64,000 nucleotides of DNA from Saccharina japonica (taxonomy: Eukaryota; Sar; Phaeophyceae; Laminariales; Laminariaceae). Below are positions 1 to 14,047 of this stretch, in pieces. The stretch spans positions 383,839 through 447,838 of the forward strand of contig MEHQ01002044.1 in the NCBI GenBank assembly GCA_008828725.1, read 5' to 3'. How positions within the stretch are numbered: position 1 is the stretch's first letter; each line of letters starts with the position of its first letter. The notes beneath the pieces are model-generated. The model had not been told where the DNA came from and searched no databases. It saw nothing but the letters and a program-made list of their open reading frames with translations. The position numbers were made by a program, and so were the translations under genes.

Positions 1-3000
1 CCTTGCGGAAGCCTTCCATGAACGTCTGCGGCACGAAAAAACAAAACAAAACATTTTTGCATGCGTTATGAATATTAAACCTATCACATGTCGGACGCCG
101 GACACGTCTGACCAAACAAAAAAAACAGCACTGCATGCGTTATGACGCCTATCACACGTCCGACAGAACATCTACGGATATGTACGTACATCATCTATCA
201 TCTACGTAGATCATCTAGACCCTAACCTGCCGTTATCAGATGTTGCGCAGGATCTGTACAGTACAGATCCAACTCAGGAAACACATGTGCTAGATCATGC
301 AGACTATACGGCACTCACCCGGCAACATGAGCTAGATCATACAGATCATACAGATCATACAGATCATACAGATCATACAGATCATACAGATCATATAGAT
401 CAGGAGTATATCTGCCCCCAAATGATCTACTGTAGACCATCAAATGGGAATCGATTATCTGTCCGATACCGGTATGTGACAACTATCATACGATAGCGTC
501 GTCAAGCATCTCATCAACCCACCAGCAGGCAAAGATTGCACAACCACCTAAATACTCTCAACGTCAAGACACCCGCAGCTTTTCTGTCCTCATCCTCCAA
601 CTGGTGTACAGTAACCAATCAAGAGCCACGATTACGATTCAAATAAGCCATTCCATCGAGTACCCACGAGAAGGTAGACAATACAAAATCACCCAAAAAA
701 ACAACTCGAACAACACGAGCTTTTCTACAAACATACTACTGCTGTGTTAATTGTAACAGTTAAGTGACTAAAACATGTGCGTTTTACAACAACTTAGAAC
801 TCGACGACGCCACATTTCTGCCACATTCTAAACGCTTTTTCGCACTCGTAGGGCATACCAGTATAACTTTTGCCCAAATAAAAACGTTCTGAAATCGGAC
901 GCCGACGTTTTTTTCCCGCTGTTCATTGAACCCGCTCACCTTTCTCTCTTCGTCCTCCTTTTCGTCTTCCTCCTCCGTTTGTTCGTGGGCTACCTTGAAC
1001 GAACGCCTAGGCCCCATGGGCTGGACCTTTCCATCGGGCCCAACGTCGGCTGGTACGAACTCCGACGGCGGGTAATACTTGCGGCCATGTCGCCTCTTCA
1101 CCTGAAACGATCGGGTTGGCCAATTAGCGAAAAAAGGGTTTTGGCCGATCAGCGATAAATCGGGTTGGACCAATCAGCGCTAAATTGGGTTGGCGATAAA
1201 TCGGGTCGGCCAATCAGCGGACGCGACATACATATATTTACATCGCTAATTATCTACGGCATAATATATACCGACGGCAGTATATAGTAGTTCGACAGAT
1301 ACAAAAACGCCTGTTTCATCAACAAAAAACACGGGAAGCAATGTGCGCGGCCTCCCCATGTTGACGTATATGCTGTATGGCGTACCGGTAGGTGATGACA
1401 AACGCGTTTCTTCCTCACATGGCAATTTTCTGTAGCAAAACCAAAAAGCCAAATCACCGTCATCCAGTACGTAGCGGGAACAGGCAACAGGGCAAGCGAG
1501 ACATGCAGGCGGCGTAAAAGGGATCAGAAAATCCGGTCCCCACGAAAACCAAAAAACGTTTCAGGAACCGGTTCCACCAAACTGATGTCATACCGTACCA
1601 TATCATGCCATGCCACGCAGCATGCCATGCCATGCCACGTCACGCCAAGCCATGCCATATCATGCCATTCCATACCATGTCATTCCATTTCATTCCATAC
1701 CATGCCATACCATACCATACCATATCATACCATACCGAACCACGAACCCCGCCAAACATCAACAATTGACCAATCAAACATCATTACTTAGGTTTCCGCG
1801 TAAGTGCGAAGTAAGATCACACCCCGTTTACACACATAGCGCGCGCGGTCGCAGTACAACACGAAGCTCGCAAAGACGAGTTGTGTTTACAAATGCACAT
1901 AACACCTAGCAATAAAAGGAATCTACAGCAGTAGAAGAAGCGCGCCCGATGTATCACGGACCTTCCAAAAATGATTATCAATCACTCAAACGGTCGACCT
2001 CAAAGTAGCTTTTTCTTTTCTTTTTCTCGAAAAATATCTAGTGCCTCCCTACTGCCGACCCACCTTTCGTCTTGGTCGAACAGGAATCGCCGAGTCGGAG
2101 AAAGTAACGTCCTCCCCGTTAATATCGCCACTGCCCTTGCCACCATAACCGGCGCCACCACCGTCGCCGTCGCCATCCCCATCCTCATCCCCATCCTCAT
2201 CCCCGTGCGGCGTGTCCTCCGCCCTGTCAAAAGCTTTGGCATAGTCGTCGTCCTCCTCGTCCTCTGAGTTGCCGCCGAAATCAGACTCGGACTCCATCAC
2301 GTCTGACTCCCAGGGCTCCTGAGAGAGGCACACGGACGCACCCAGTAGTACGAGTGAATACAACAGGAGCGAGGAGGGGTCAGCTAACAACGGCCTATTG
2401 CTGTCCACTGCTACCATCTACTGGTACTGTTACTGTCTACTGCTGCTGCTGTTTACTGCTATTGTACACTCCTACTGTGTTGTGCTCGTATTGTGTTCAG
2501 CGGCTGCTGTCTACTGCTATTGTCATAGCAATGGTCAAAACGATTGCCAAATCCAAGCAAGATCTAACAGTCCAGTATCCAACGGTCAAAACGGTTGCTA
2601 CTGTAATTCAACCAACATCCATCGGTCAAAATCATTGCAAAACCAACCAACATCCAACGGTCAAATCAACCAACATCTAACGGTCGACACGAATGCCTCG
2701 TACTTCAAGTTAACCAATATCCAAACGTCAAAATGATTGCTAAATCAACCACCCAACGGTCGGAATGATAGCTAAGGGCCATTTTTATCGAGCAGCTTTT
2801 GTCCATAATTTCCAATACTTTTTTCCAAAAAAAAAGGAAATCTTGGAAATCTTGGAAAATATGGAAATATTGGAAATTCTTCAGAGGGCAAAATGTTTGG
2901 AAGGCTTCACGTTCCAACAAATGGAAAAAAAAAAATGGAAAGAATGGAAATCTAAAAAATTGCGCAAAAAAAAAATGGAAATTTTGGAAATTTATGGCTC

Positions 3001-6000
3001 CGATAAGAACGACCCTAAGTCAACCAACCTCCAACGGTCAAAACGATAGCTACACCAATCAACACCCAACGGTCGAAATTATTGCTAAATCAACGACCAT
3101 CCAACCTTCAACGGTCCGCGTCGAAACGATTGCTAAATTACTGTATGAGAGTTAGCTGTCACTGGGAACACCCGCAGTAGGCTATTTGTAAGTGTCGTCA
3201 ACTTGTGTGCGTTGGTGGAAGATATACGAAGTATACCAGGTACAAACTATTAATAGACACCAACCCAAGCCGACCATTTTTTTTCTTGTTTGCTTGGTTC
3301 TAAGGAGAGCGTTACGGCGGTCGGCGGACGCTTCATGCAATTCGAAATCGGTCCCAGAATGTTTGGCGCCGCCACATTGAAAACTCTAGAAACTCGCATT
3401 CACCCGCAACAATGTTACTGTTACTAATAACTAGCAAGTCCCTCCTCACATTGGTCTTGGTAGCGTTCATGATTTCCTCGAGCGAGATCGTGTTCCCCAG
3501 GACTTCACCGACACGGACGGAAGCAGCGCTTGCTTTAGCCACGGCAGAGGATGTGAAGTCCCCAGCGCCAAACGCCGCGCTCATGCTGTCCTGCAAGACC
3601 AGAACCACACCACCACACGTCACCATACCATACCATACATCACCCCAAGCAGCGGCAAAGAGCGACGACAACAGAAGACGGACAAGAGTCAGAAGGGTGC
3701 GCCAACCGTTTTGACCAACGGTCATGATCAACGACGGTGACCAACCGTTATAATCAATGGCTATGACCAACGGCTATGACCAACGGTTAAGATTTACGAC
3801 CCACGGATACGACCAATGGTGATCACTACGTAACGGTAAGGACGAAACGGTTATGACCAACCGACACGACCAACGGTAAAGACAAACGGATACGATCAAC
3901 CGTAGTGACCAACGGTAACGACCAACAGATACGTCCAACGGTTGTTACTATGACGAGCGCGTGACCAACCAGCGAACATAACAAGAGTATTATACATAGC
4001 ACCCCATGCGTTATGCGATACGCCCCCGCCGCTCCCAGTCTAGCAAACTCAACGACCAAATAACCATCAACATATAGTATACTTCATACAAATACGTAGA
4101 AATACGAGTACGAATAAATACCACGAAACTTGCAATAAAAAGGCCTCCGAAAGTACATCAGCATCCAAATTACAATAAGAAAATACTAAGAAGGCAAATT
4201 ACACTCAATACTGTCCTGGAGGGAGCTACTTCTTATTCATATATAACACCGTCAATATATAAACCCTAACCCCTCTCGGTACCATAAGGAGGCGTATCTC
4301 GCCTGTGCCACGGGGGGTGCGTGCAGGTCTGTCATGAACGCATCGAGCGGATCAGCGTCCTCGTCGTCCCCTCCGTCGGCTGCACCATTCCCCTGCTGCC
4401 CCCCTTGCGCCGTTGACTGCGGTTCGGCATGGCGTGCAAAATAACATAATTAGAATAAGCAGAATATCTGTCGTAGCATAGGATAAGCATAGGATAAGCC
4501 TATCATAGCATTAACGCGGTCGTTGCTTTTACTGCTGCACTGTGTACAAAAGCCTAAAATATTACTCTAATTGCAAGTGTTTTGTCCCAACATGACTGCA
4601 GCAGTGCAGTCCTAATAAGCCGCATGCCTAAACGGGCTCACGCGCCTACACATACACCACCACGCACAAAAGCACTGCCTTGTCTCTACAAGTGGACTGC
4701 AAGACCCAAGGCACACGATAGTGCGGTGTATCAGGTACATACCTGCGGTTCGCCGTCTGCCCCCACCCCGCCTATAGCCCCCGACCCCGATATTGAAGAG
4801 CCGCTAACGGCAAGAGACGGAGCGCCGGTCCCATCCCACGGTGGCAAGCCGTGCAACCCCTGGACGACATGGCGGGGTATAGCGGGGTATAGCGGGGTAT
4901 AGCAAAAGGCATGGTGGAAGTAGGTTAAGATAAGAGACGGCACGAGATGAAACTGTTCCAGGAGGGTAACCGACGACAACGGTGTGGCGATATACCTGTA
5001 GCAGACAACACAACACAACACACCACAACACAACACAACCTACCCACCCTATACCAACACGGTACGAACAATTGGCGATATACCGGTATGATACCAGACA
5101 ACACAACACAACACAACCCCAACTCAAACTATATCAACACGATACGAAGAATAGCCACGAGACTGCAAAGTAATGGCAAGTGATGACAGCACCAAGGGGA
5201 GTGGCGTGTGTCTACGGACTAAAAGGACAACAGGGATGCCTTGCCACCAAGGAAAGGAGGGGGTGCTAACAGTACCACACCTCTCCGTGTTCACTACTAC
5301 GGTAGACTAATCGGGATGCCTTGCCAGAAAGCAAAGGAGGGGAGAGGTGTCACTAATAACTCTATCACACACCTTTTCGTGCTCATCTTTGCCCACGCCA
5401 AAGAAGGTTTTGTCGTCCTCGGCATCCTCGTCAGAATCTTCCTCGTCGTCCGCCCACCCCTATAAAAAAAAGTTAACAAAAAAAACGCGCAAAAACGAAC
5501 GACACATTAGCACTCCACTAATTTTCTGTATACGTAACATCAAGTGTTTGTTTTCCTCCGGCGAATGGGTAAAAGGGTAAAAATAGACACGTGTCGTCGG
5601 GAATACAATACCCGTTCAATACCCGTGTGATACACATACCAAACTACAACCGAGAATTAAGTTATCGGTCATAGTGGTTGGTTGGTAGGTTAAGCTCATC
5701 ACACGTCCACATATAAAATACATACAGTATGTGGAAGTGTGTCAAGTTAACTCTTCATGTACAGCACTTTACAGCGGTTTACTCGTGCTATTAATAATAC
5801 GTCGTATGGTACGAGTACGTACCCGGTGCGCAACAAAACATCAGCACAACAGCACAGCAACGCAACAGCAACACAATCTTCGCCACATTATTATTACTAT
5901 TGAAAAACGCAGCGCCATGTGACGACTCTGAATAGCACACCAGGAGTACTCTACCTTGTATTCTACCTTGGTACAGTATTAATAGTCGAATCGAATCCCT

Positions 6001-9000
6001 GACAAAAAAAGGCAAAATAAAATCGAAAACTGTCAAAAGTCGAAAACTGGCATTGATCTCTTTTGGCCTTTGGTGGACAAATAACTTGGAATTAAAGTCA
6101 AAACATATGTTTTTGCATAATGCAGTAGTAAATACCTGGTAGTTGACACCCTCGAGACCCTGCTATGGTCTGAATAGACCCAATTGCCCCTATTTCGGCG
6201 GAAACCCATTTGCAATGGCAACTTCACCCACCGCAGGCTTCTTGGACAAGGCCGGCTTGCTCTTGCTCTTGCTGTTGACCTTGCGGCCGAACGCGAACCC
6301 CCCCTTGCCCCTGGCCTTGCCGAGGGGCATGCCCACCGTTTTCCCCAGGCCGAGCTTCATGCTCGGGGGCGGGGCTCCGCCCGCTGGCAGCGGCGGCGCG
6401 AACTCCTGCCGACATAGCGACAACACACCGCAGGCATCACACCGCAGGCATCACATTGTAGACATCAGGTCAGAACAAAACAGAGCACATCAAGCGTTCA
6501 ACAAGAGTATATCAAGAGTATACCAGAGCGTATCAAGAGCACATGGAAATCATAACAAGAGCGCAGCAAGAGCGACAAAACAGAGCGCATCAAGACTACA
6601 ACAAGAGTACTGTATACCAAGAGCATACCTGACAGCATAACAAACCGAATCAAGAACACATGAAACGCGTAACAAGCGCATAGCAAGATCATGTCAAGAG
6701 CACAGCAAGAGCATAGCAAGGCCACGTCCAGAGGGAGAGCGAGACAATAACCCAAAAACAAGAAGAGCATATTAAGGGAAGAGCGAGAGGAGGACACGAG
6801 GACAACAAGAACGCATCAAGACAACAACAGGAGAACAAACAGGAGCTTCAGACAGTAACCGCAATAACAAGGTACACAGAGTACGGCACGGCAGATACAA
6901 AACACAAATATACGCATCAGATGACGGCAGGTACACTGCAATAGATCTACTGCTGCAACCCACCCCGCTTATGTCAAGTACAGTAGGTCTACTGTTGTTG
7001 GGATGGCGAGTATAAGAGGTACCAGGTATACTACAATAGGCGTACCGCTGCAACCTATCCTGCTTATACTACGAACAGTAGTACTCTGTAATAGTAGGTC
7101 TACTGCTGGAACCCAACCATTTGCTTGGGAAAAACGCCGTGGGGGGGGGCAAGCCACCCGTGCCCAGAAAAAATATGAGCAAGGCCCACGACGTAAAGAG
7201 TGAGAAAAACGAAAGTGGTTAGAATACGAGTACGTACGGGCGCAACGTGCAGCGGAAAACAGGTACGAGTATATACGAGCTCCTGCTCGTTCTACAGCAG
7301 CAAACAACATGCTTAGCTACTCCTACAGTATATACAATAAACTGCACATTCAAGCGCCTGAAACCACAGCTTGAAAATCGATGGGCCTTTTCCAAGGAGG
7401 GCACGGAAACGACTGCAAACGCCGCTGCCGCTGCCACTGCCACTTTGCCACACCCACGGAAGTGCGCCAAGGACCCCATATCTGCCTCGCCAAATATTGG
7501 ACCGATGAAAAACAATCGAAGCTACATATAAAGAGCAGAAATACGAGCGTACGTATGTACATCGTAGGAACAATGCAGGGGTACGAGCTGGGCCAGCCAA
7601 GAAACGTACAAAGCCTCCTAAAGTCGAATCTCGTGAACCACTGCGAATTAGGCTACACAATTTTGAAGCGCTAACCGTGACATACCAGTGCTTGTGCAAA
7701 AAAAAATGGCATATGAAAAATTATATACATCGTTTTTTCTCGACTCGATCTCGCCGAGATATCCGCGAAAAATCGAAAACAACATTTTTTTCATTCTAAT
7801 TTCGTATAAAAAATGTCATTTTCGATCAACATGAAATATTGGTGAAGACAATGCTGACACAACAAAGGAGAACGATGCGATGTAAGTCTCGTTGCCCAAT
7901 TCTCCATCCATCAAGAGATATGACCAAAACTCGATTCATATATAAGTCAAGTAATTACGGAAAAATGGTATTTCCGCCATGCCCCGACCAATTTTGAGAG
8001 TTTTACTCTGACATTTTAACCACGTCTTTGAACCGTACGTGCAAAAATACCTGCCGCCTGCCCTCTTTGTTTTTTTTTTTTTTCGAGTAGTTTTGATCGC
8101 TTTTGCATTTTTTTCGATTTTTGGATCGTCGTATTCTCTCGAGGAAAAAAAAAAAAAAAGGGCAGGCGGCAAGTAGTGTTGGTTAGTACATGATCTACAC
8201 TGTGTCCAAATCCAGGTCCAAATTCGTTAAATTGGTCGGGGCATGGTCAATCTGCTTTAAAAACATTATTTTGGCTGGCCCAGCTCGTAGAGGTACTTCC
8301 ACTTGTGAAATTGAGCGCAGATTCGGCGGGAAAAATAAAACAAAATGTGGACAATGCGACACTGGTGCAAAAACCACACACCAGGTACAAATAAACAAAA
8401 GACACTACTCGTCAAGGCGTAGTACCTATGTAACCTAATACGGACTTTACGGCAGAAACGAAGAACTCTATACACCGAGCACAAGAAGCTAGCTCCACTC
8501 TACACGCTAAACGGTCGCCAAACACAAGGATCATCATCAATGACCCTGCGCTCCCGCTCCGGGTAATGGGTCGTGATAAATAACACTAACCAGCAGTGGA
8601 GTACTTCAGCGTACGAGGCATGCAAACTACCTCAATCATGGCAGCGTCCCTGGCCGCGTCTATAAATGCTGAAATCACGCTAAGTACCTCACTAGATCTG
8701 TTCAAATGCATCAACAAAGCCACCCCGTCGATGCTCTCAGCTTCTCGGGGGCGCGGCGCTGCCTGGCCTTGATCTTTCTCCTGCAAAGCTAGTCAAGTTT
8801 AATGAATGCTTCCAGCTTCGACCCCCCCCGGCCCCATTACCACCGCTTTACCCCCCTGCTGCCCCCCCGTACCGCCCCCCCCCGCCGCTCCCCCGCCCCC
8901 CGCCTCGGCGCTAGCTGACGGCGGAGAGGCTTGTAGGCCAGCGGACGCGGCGGCTAGCCCGGCGGCAGGTGGTAAACTAACACTTGGCAATGTAGCCGTG

Positions 9001-12000
9001 CCAGAACCAGCAGCAGCAATATCAGCACCAGCAACCGCAGCAGCAATAGCAGCAGAGGCAGCACTAGAGGCAGTCACCTTAGCGGCGCTTGACCCGCTGT
9101 CAACCGCCACCGTGGTCTGCTTCGAGGTCAAAAGGAGTCACGTCGGGTTGGGTTGGGTTGTACGTTAGACGGATTTGTTGACCTTGTTGTCTTGTTCAAG
9201 TGTTAACGTTGCTAAGGTTGCTGGCATGCTCACCCCTTAAGAATTAGTGCCCGCTGCCTGCCTGGTGTGCTTAGTGTGGAATCATACTCTCAGCAACAAA
9301 AGTGTTGACCTCGTTGAGTCGCTAAGGTTGTTGACCTGTCAGCTCGTTCATGTAATTTTTTCTAAAAAAGTATATCCAGTTTGTGAAAGTGCTGAGTTGC
9401 CAGCCCTGGTCATGGAGTAGATAACTAGGGTTCATGTATACCATTTCGCTAAACAAGTATAGCGTCTACGAAGCGCACAAAAACAACGTAAAAAACAGGA
9501 AAGAACGAGAAAGCAACGCAGACAAGCGGACAGACAGGATGACAGGCAGGATGATAAGACAGAAAGGCAGACAGACAGATAGACAGGATGACAGACAGGC
9601 AAAGAAGGTATACATACAGACCGACCGACCGACAACATAATTCAACTTCACTCACCGCCACCGCTGGTGTGCCCACCACCCTGGCATTGATGGCCGCTAG
9701 CTTAGAAAACAAATCCAGCCCACCACCGCCGCCGCCGCCCGCCCCATTGGCAGCCTTTCCCTTCGGCTTATCCTTATCCTTGTCGCGGTCCCGCCCTCTA
9801 TCCCTGTCTCTGTCCCTGCTGTCCGCGTACCGGTCTCGGCCGCGATCTCGATCCCCTCGCTTCGGAGAGCTGCAAAATACAATCAAGCGTCAAAGGTTAT
9901 TAGCCAGTGGGTGATACATAGCACGGTGCCGCCAGCGTAAACGAGGAAACCCCAAGCATAAACTGGTTACAAGTTGGCGTATCATGGGCAGCAGTGCAAG
10001 AGAGCGCGCCAAATTCAAGCATTGCTGCGTAGACCGTATGATAAGTCAATGATGGATGATAGCAGGGCGCCGGCAGCACCAAGGTGTCAAGGAAAAGTCT
10101 TCCTTGCGAAAGTATGCAAATGCGAGACCGTGCCGTGATAGGTTGTCGGCGAGACCTGCTGTACTGCTGTACGATCTACTGTCTGACCTACTGTCACAGT
10201 CTTGCGGACAAAGCATTGGGCACTACATGTTATCATACTATGTATCAAATATAGTTGCAAGCGATTTACGGAACTCGTTCTCAAAAAATATAAAATAAAA
10301 GAGTGTGCTACTATTAATAGTTGGCTTTGAACTTCGAACGAGGTAAGTTCCGAACGCTCGCAAATAGCAACCGAGGTATACTACATTCGGTCCGTTAACC
10401 CCCGCCTCAGGAGTTCGATCATGTCGGGCTTCCTATCCCCCCCTCCCTTTGTATGCTCGTCGCATACGTTAAGACGGACGGTATATTTTCATCGCGACCA
10501 TTTCCTTACAGGTAGGTACTACCGTAGGTACCCCCAGAGATATACCCGCTGGTTCTACCAGCAACCGCGAAAAATATTTCGAAAACTCCGCAATCCAGCA
10601 ATCTCTCGGCCAACAAAATGCGAAAAATGTTCTCGGAAAACCGAAAAATCTGTAATTTCTCGGTCAACATCGTATTGCGAAAAATAATTTTGACAAATCG
10701 TAAAAATCCAGCATCATTTCCGTTTTCACCCTCACCTGCCCCGCTTTGAGTCTCGCGGTCTCCTATCCTTCTCTCGCTCCTTCCGGCTGTCTCGATCCCT
10801 ATCCCGCCGATCACGCTTTCGCTCCGGTGACCTTGACCTTGGCCTCGACCGAGAGCGAGACCTGGAGCGGCTACGGGCTCTTTTCTTGTCCCTCTCACGC
10901 CCGCGATCGCGATCGCGATCTCGATCTCGATCTCGATCTGATCTCTTCGGAGAGCCGTCTCTGCGTAGGGTCCGGCATCGGACGGCGGAGAAGAAAATTA
11001 AGGATGAGGTTATGGAGAAGATTTTGGATACGTTTAAGGATAAAGTTATGAGTTCGAACGGACTAAGGTTCGGCTGAAGCCTGTAGCACTTTCCGTACGG
11101 TTGGGCCGAGAGCCTGGCACCCACAAGGTGTAAGGATAATATTAAGAATAAGATTAAGGATGAGGCTAACAAGGATACTACGGATACAGTTAACGATAAC
11201 ATCAGGGATAATGCCAAAAACAAGGTCAAGGGTAAGGTTAGGGGGGTCATTTGAGGCTTATGGTTGACGGTACGGTTATGCTTTTACGCTTATACGGTTA
11301 CCTGCAGGATAAGTTTACCGTCGACGTGATTGTTTCCGAAAGCCAGGCGTCTCTGCATAGGGTTCATCGTCGAAAGGGTCAGGTCCAGGCTGAAGGACTA
11401 AGGATAACGTTAACGGCGAGGTTAAGTATAATGTTAGGCTTACGGTTACTTTCGGATTGAGGCTACGACGTGCAATAAAAAAGGTAGGCGTTGCGATTAC
11501 GCTTACCGTTACTTTCAGGTTTAAGCTGAGGCTACAGCAACATAGGGATGACGTTTGAGGCAAAGGTTTAGGTTGCGCTTGCGCCTACAAAGTTAAGGTC
11601 GACATTCAAGTTTTCGGCTGACGTTACGGTTAGGCCTACGGTTACTTTCAAGTGAACGTTACTTAAGGGTAAAGGTTACGGTCAGATTCAAAAACCGAAA
11701 CGCCTACCAGGTATGTACCGGGGGGTGGGGGGCGGCATGACTAAGACGAGGATAACTTGAGGTGAATACCGAACTTTTAGGTTCAGGAGTAGAAATAGGG
11801 AATACCAGCAAAGGACGAGGTTGTTAGGCCACCAGGGAACTCCTGTCGAGCAGGCGCGCGTAGGCGTTTCATCAAATTTTAAAATCAGTTGGAAATAGAG
11901 GAAAGTCTTTCTCGCTCCGATTTTTCTTCGCCAACACGAGGGAGGAGCAAGGGGAAGGAAGAGGGGGATGCATTGTCTCGTTAAAAAACCACGAAACGAT

Positions 12001-14047
12001 TAAATAGAATGCGCGCACATAGCGCTGCTATATATTGCATGCGTGTCCACACCAGGAAGTGATGCAAAGCATGTAACTGGCATAAACCTCCCTGCATCCT
12101 GAGGGCCTGATGTCCTCAGTTTGCTCGTTGCTCTTCGCAGGTACACCACACGGACTACGTACGAGTCAATTTATTATAGCTGTTGTATAATATGTACCAG
12201 TATCTGTTAGGAGTCGGCACCCTTTGAAACACAGGTATTAATAGAGGTAACAGGTACTACCGCCCGTATTACAGCCACCTGAAAAATAGAGAAATTACAT
12301 GTTAAAGGTAGGTATTAATAGTAATGCTGTACAGGTACCGGTAATACTACTGTTGTCTTGTATCTGGTGCGCTATATTATACCTGGTATACAATAGTTCA
12401 ATAGTGCAAACAAGGGAGGGTAGCCGTACCCGCCTCGCGCCTATCAACTACAGTAATAATACTTGTTACTTGTATAAATACTCTGTTCAATACATGCTGC
12501 ATGCTCGAAATGCGAATTTTAGATCAGGTTTCGAGCCTTCTTCGACATCCCTCCCGGTGAGGTCCACCTCTCGGCGCACTGTTCCCTCGTCGTGCGTGAC
12601 CGTGCCCGCGTCTCCCGACTCTGCCGGGGGTGGCCTCGGCCATGCTCGCTCTGCCGGGGGTGGCCTCGGCCATGCTCGCGCCGTGTCTCGGCGGAGCGTG
12701 CTGTTCAATTGGGGTCTCCGCTGGGATCTCGAAACTTAGCCAGTGCTCGTTCGAGTACCTGCTACATATGTGAACGGCCGATGTCTTTTGCACCGATGTA
12801 CTCGGCGCGACCGACGATTGGCTGCTGCATGTATATAGGTAATGCTGTAGTACGGCACCCGACTGTTCAATACCTGGTATGTACTACTGCTGTAGTATGG
12901 TATGCCGAGTACGTATCGTACTACTACTGCTGTCTGCCGCAAGTATTGCAGCTGCTGCTGTGCTGCTGCTTCATGTCGTTGTGTTGTACCAGCCTGTCCT
13001 TAAATATACGGCCCGTTAATATTTGAATACCTGGTATATAAACGACATACCAATGTGATCCGTATATTTGCCGATTTATGAACGGTACAAGCGCCACACT
13101 CGTAGCTAAAAGCTAAAAGTTCTGCTACACTGCTGCTGCTGGTGCTTGCTGCTGGTGTTTGCTTCTTGTGTTCGTTGCTGCGTTAATCATCGAGCACTTA
13201 CCTGCTCGAGGTGTTCTTTTCTTCCCTGTAAAAATCAAAATACAGAGTGCCTACAGTAGTACATTTCATCATCTCGTTTTTACTAACAAACACGCAGTTC
13301 ACCCCTACCGCTCGTAGCAATACAGCATTCACTTTGTTCTGACTTCGGCTTTTACCTAAATACCAATCTAGACCAATGCCGGCATGTGCGGAGCCTTAGA
13401 CGGGCGTCAGGCCGCCGCGGCGAAGCAGCGATTTGACAGACCAGGCGAAAGCTGGGGGATGAAAGGAATTAAGTGCCTTCCTACTTCCCTATATCTTACT
13501 GCTGTACCGGTAGTATTTTATCATTTTATCTGGTATGTGGGGGCGTGGCAGACTGCTGTAGATGGGTTGGTCGGGTCTGTAGCACTGCTGCTGTATAAAA
13601 TGTGAAAATAACAGCGGATTGCCAAATTTCAGAGCAAATCAGCTCGTTCATCAGTTGCCAAAATCACAAAATCGCAAAACCACAGGAATCTCAAGATCCT
13701 ACCTGATGTATTTCCTGAACCATGCTTGGACGTGGAGCTTGGACAAGGCAATGAATGCAGCAGTGCAGCAGAGTATCATCGACAGCCAGAAGCAGAAGCT
13801 CCATACAAAACTTGGTATAAAAAATAGAAAGGCAGCATTTCTTGCAAATTTCTGTCACGAAATCGTTATACCTCTGGTCCCAGCAAAAGGGCAACATGGC
13901 GCAATAGACGTAGGGCATGTGTCGCTCTTGGTCATCTGCCTCTCACCTGGTTCGCTTCCCTTCTTTTTGTCGACTCTTCTCTTTGTCCTTCGCCCTATCC
14001 CGATCGCGGTCCCGCGAGCGCGACCTCGATCTCTTCTCCCTGGCCAT
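1..14047 (-). CDS. SR/RD-rich Prp5/DDX46-like DEAD-box helicase, N-terminal part (runs off left edge)
   Basis: Rebuilt by splicing on the minus strand; exons 5' to 3': 14047-13947, 10960-10736, 9869-9656, 9116-8841, 8780-8631 (least certain), 6405-6232, 5459-5373, 4416-4303, 3590-3450, 2318-2064, 1101-940, and a partial exon 25-1. All junctions keep frame, giving 633 residues before the edge exon. The start is the first Met, MAREKRSRSRSRDRD. Residues 1-150 are Arg/Ser/Asp dipeptide rich; 181-272 are Ala/Gly rich; 381-409 and 495-579 are strongly acidic. Residues 431-437 read DPLDAFM after an acidic stretch, a signature found before the helicase core in Prp5/DDX46/plant RH42, spliceosomal ATPases acting on U2 snRNP. 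The edge exon reads TFMEGFRK, faintly like the family's PFRKNFY segment. The helicase motifs themselves are outside the window, so the family call is an inference; an SR-type splicing factor without a helicase domain is the alternative. The exon at 4416-4303 seems to end in a GC donor. Confidence 0.6.
160..490. mobile_element. GGACAGATC-family element copy
   Basis: Contains CCTGCCGTTATCAGATGTTG, ACAGATCCAACTCAGGAAAC and eight ATACAGATC units at 338-402, followed by CTGTCCGATACCGG. It is the same order as the copy at 42894. The open frame over 287-496 is just translation of the 9-base repeat. Confidence 0.5.
1575..1745. repeat. CCATR pentamer satellite
   Basis: Runs of CCATA and CCATG pentamers (for example CATGCCATGCCATGCCACG, CATACCATACCATACCATA) in an SR/helicase intron. 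Open frames here are artefacts of the repeat. A separate 37-40-base tandem with GGTTGGCCAATCAGCG lies at 1105-1222, just 3' of an acceptor site. Confidence 0.65.
2520..3140. repeat. Degenerate tandem repeat (ACCAACATCCAACGGTCAAAACG)
   Basis: Units of about 30-45 bases built on CCAACGGTCAAAACGATTGC recur at least ten times, interrupted by a TGGAAAT-rich block at 2840-3000. It lies in an SR/helicase intron. A related GACCAACGGTTATGACCAACGG array occupies 3700-3960. Confidence 0.55.
4860..5125. repeat. CAACACAACA repeats and GGTATAGCGG triplicate
   Basis: GGGGTATAGC occurs three times at 4874-4902. Two blocks of the form GGCGATATACC then ACAACACAACACAACAC follow at 4985-5040 and 5073-5118. They lie in an SR/helicase intron. 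Confidence 0.55.
6440..6840. repeat. Degenerate tandem repeat (CAAGAGCAYAKCAAGAGC)
   Basis: Short units of 10-20 bases on the theme AACAAGAGCATATCAAGAGC fill this intron segment. No coding exon fits. Confidence 0.5.
7578..8290. repeat. Nested fold-back element
   Basis: TACGAGCTGGGCCAGCCAA at 7579 recurs inverted at 8271-8290. Inside it, GCCATGCCCCGACCAATTT (7977) pairs with AAATTGGTCGGGGCATGG (8228), and TGCCGCCTGCCCTCTTT pairs with AAAGGGCAGGCGGCA (8158). The arms nest, giving a long hairpin. It lies in an intron of the SR/helicase gene. Confidence 0.55.
9485..9600. repeat. GACA/GACAGG short tandem
   Basis: AGACAGGATGACAGGCAGGA-type tetramer and octamer repeats in the intron after SR/helicase exon 3. 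Confidence 0.6.
10980..11680. repeat. Degenerate AAGGTTACGGTTAAGGATA repeat
   Basis: About 12-base periods such as AAGGATAAGGTTACGG recur through some 700 bases of the first SR/helicase intron. They look loosely telomere-like (GGTTA) but are too irregular to be telomeric. Confidence 0.5.

Noticed and set aside
280..410. CRISPR-like array of ATACAGATC units
   Set aside because: Units are contiguous 9-mers without spacers, in eukaryotic DNA, and occur inside a dispersed element.
4730..5130. Cys-rich minus-strand frames resembling small secreted proteins
   Set aside because: They are CAACACAACA repeats read backwards; adjacent frames are equally open.
10980..11680. Interstitial telomere
   Set aside because: GGTTA words are frequent but the period is irregular (about 12 bases, many variants); no TTAGGG or TTTAGGG run is present.
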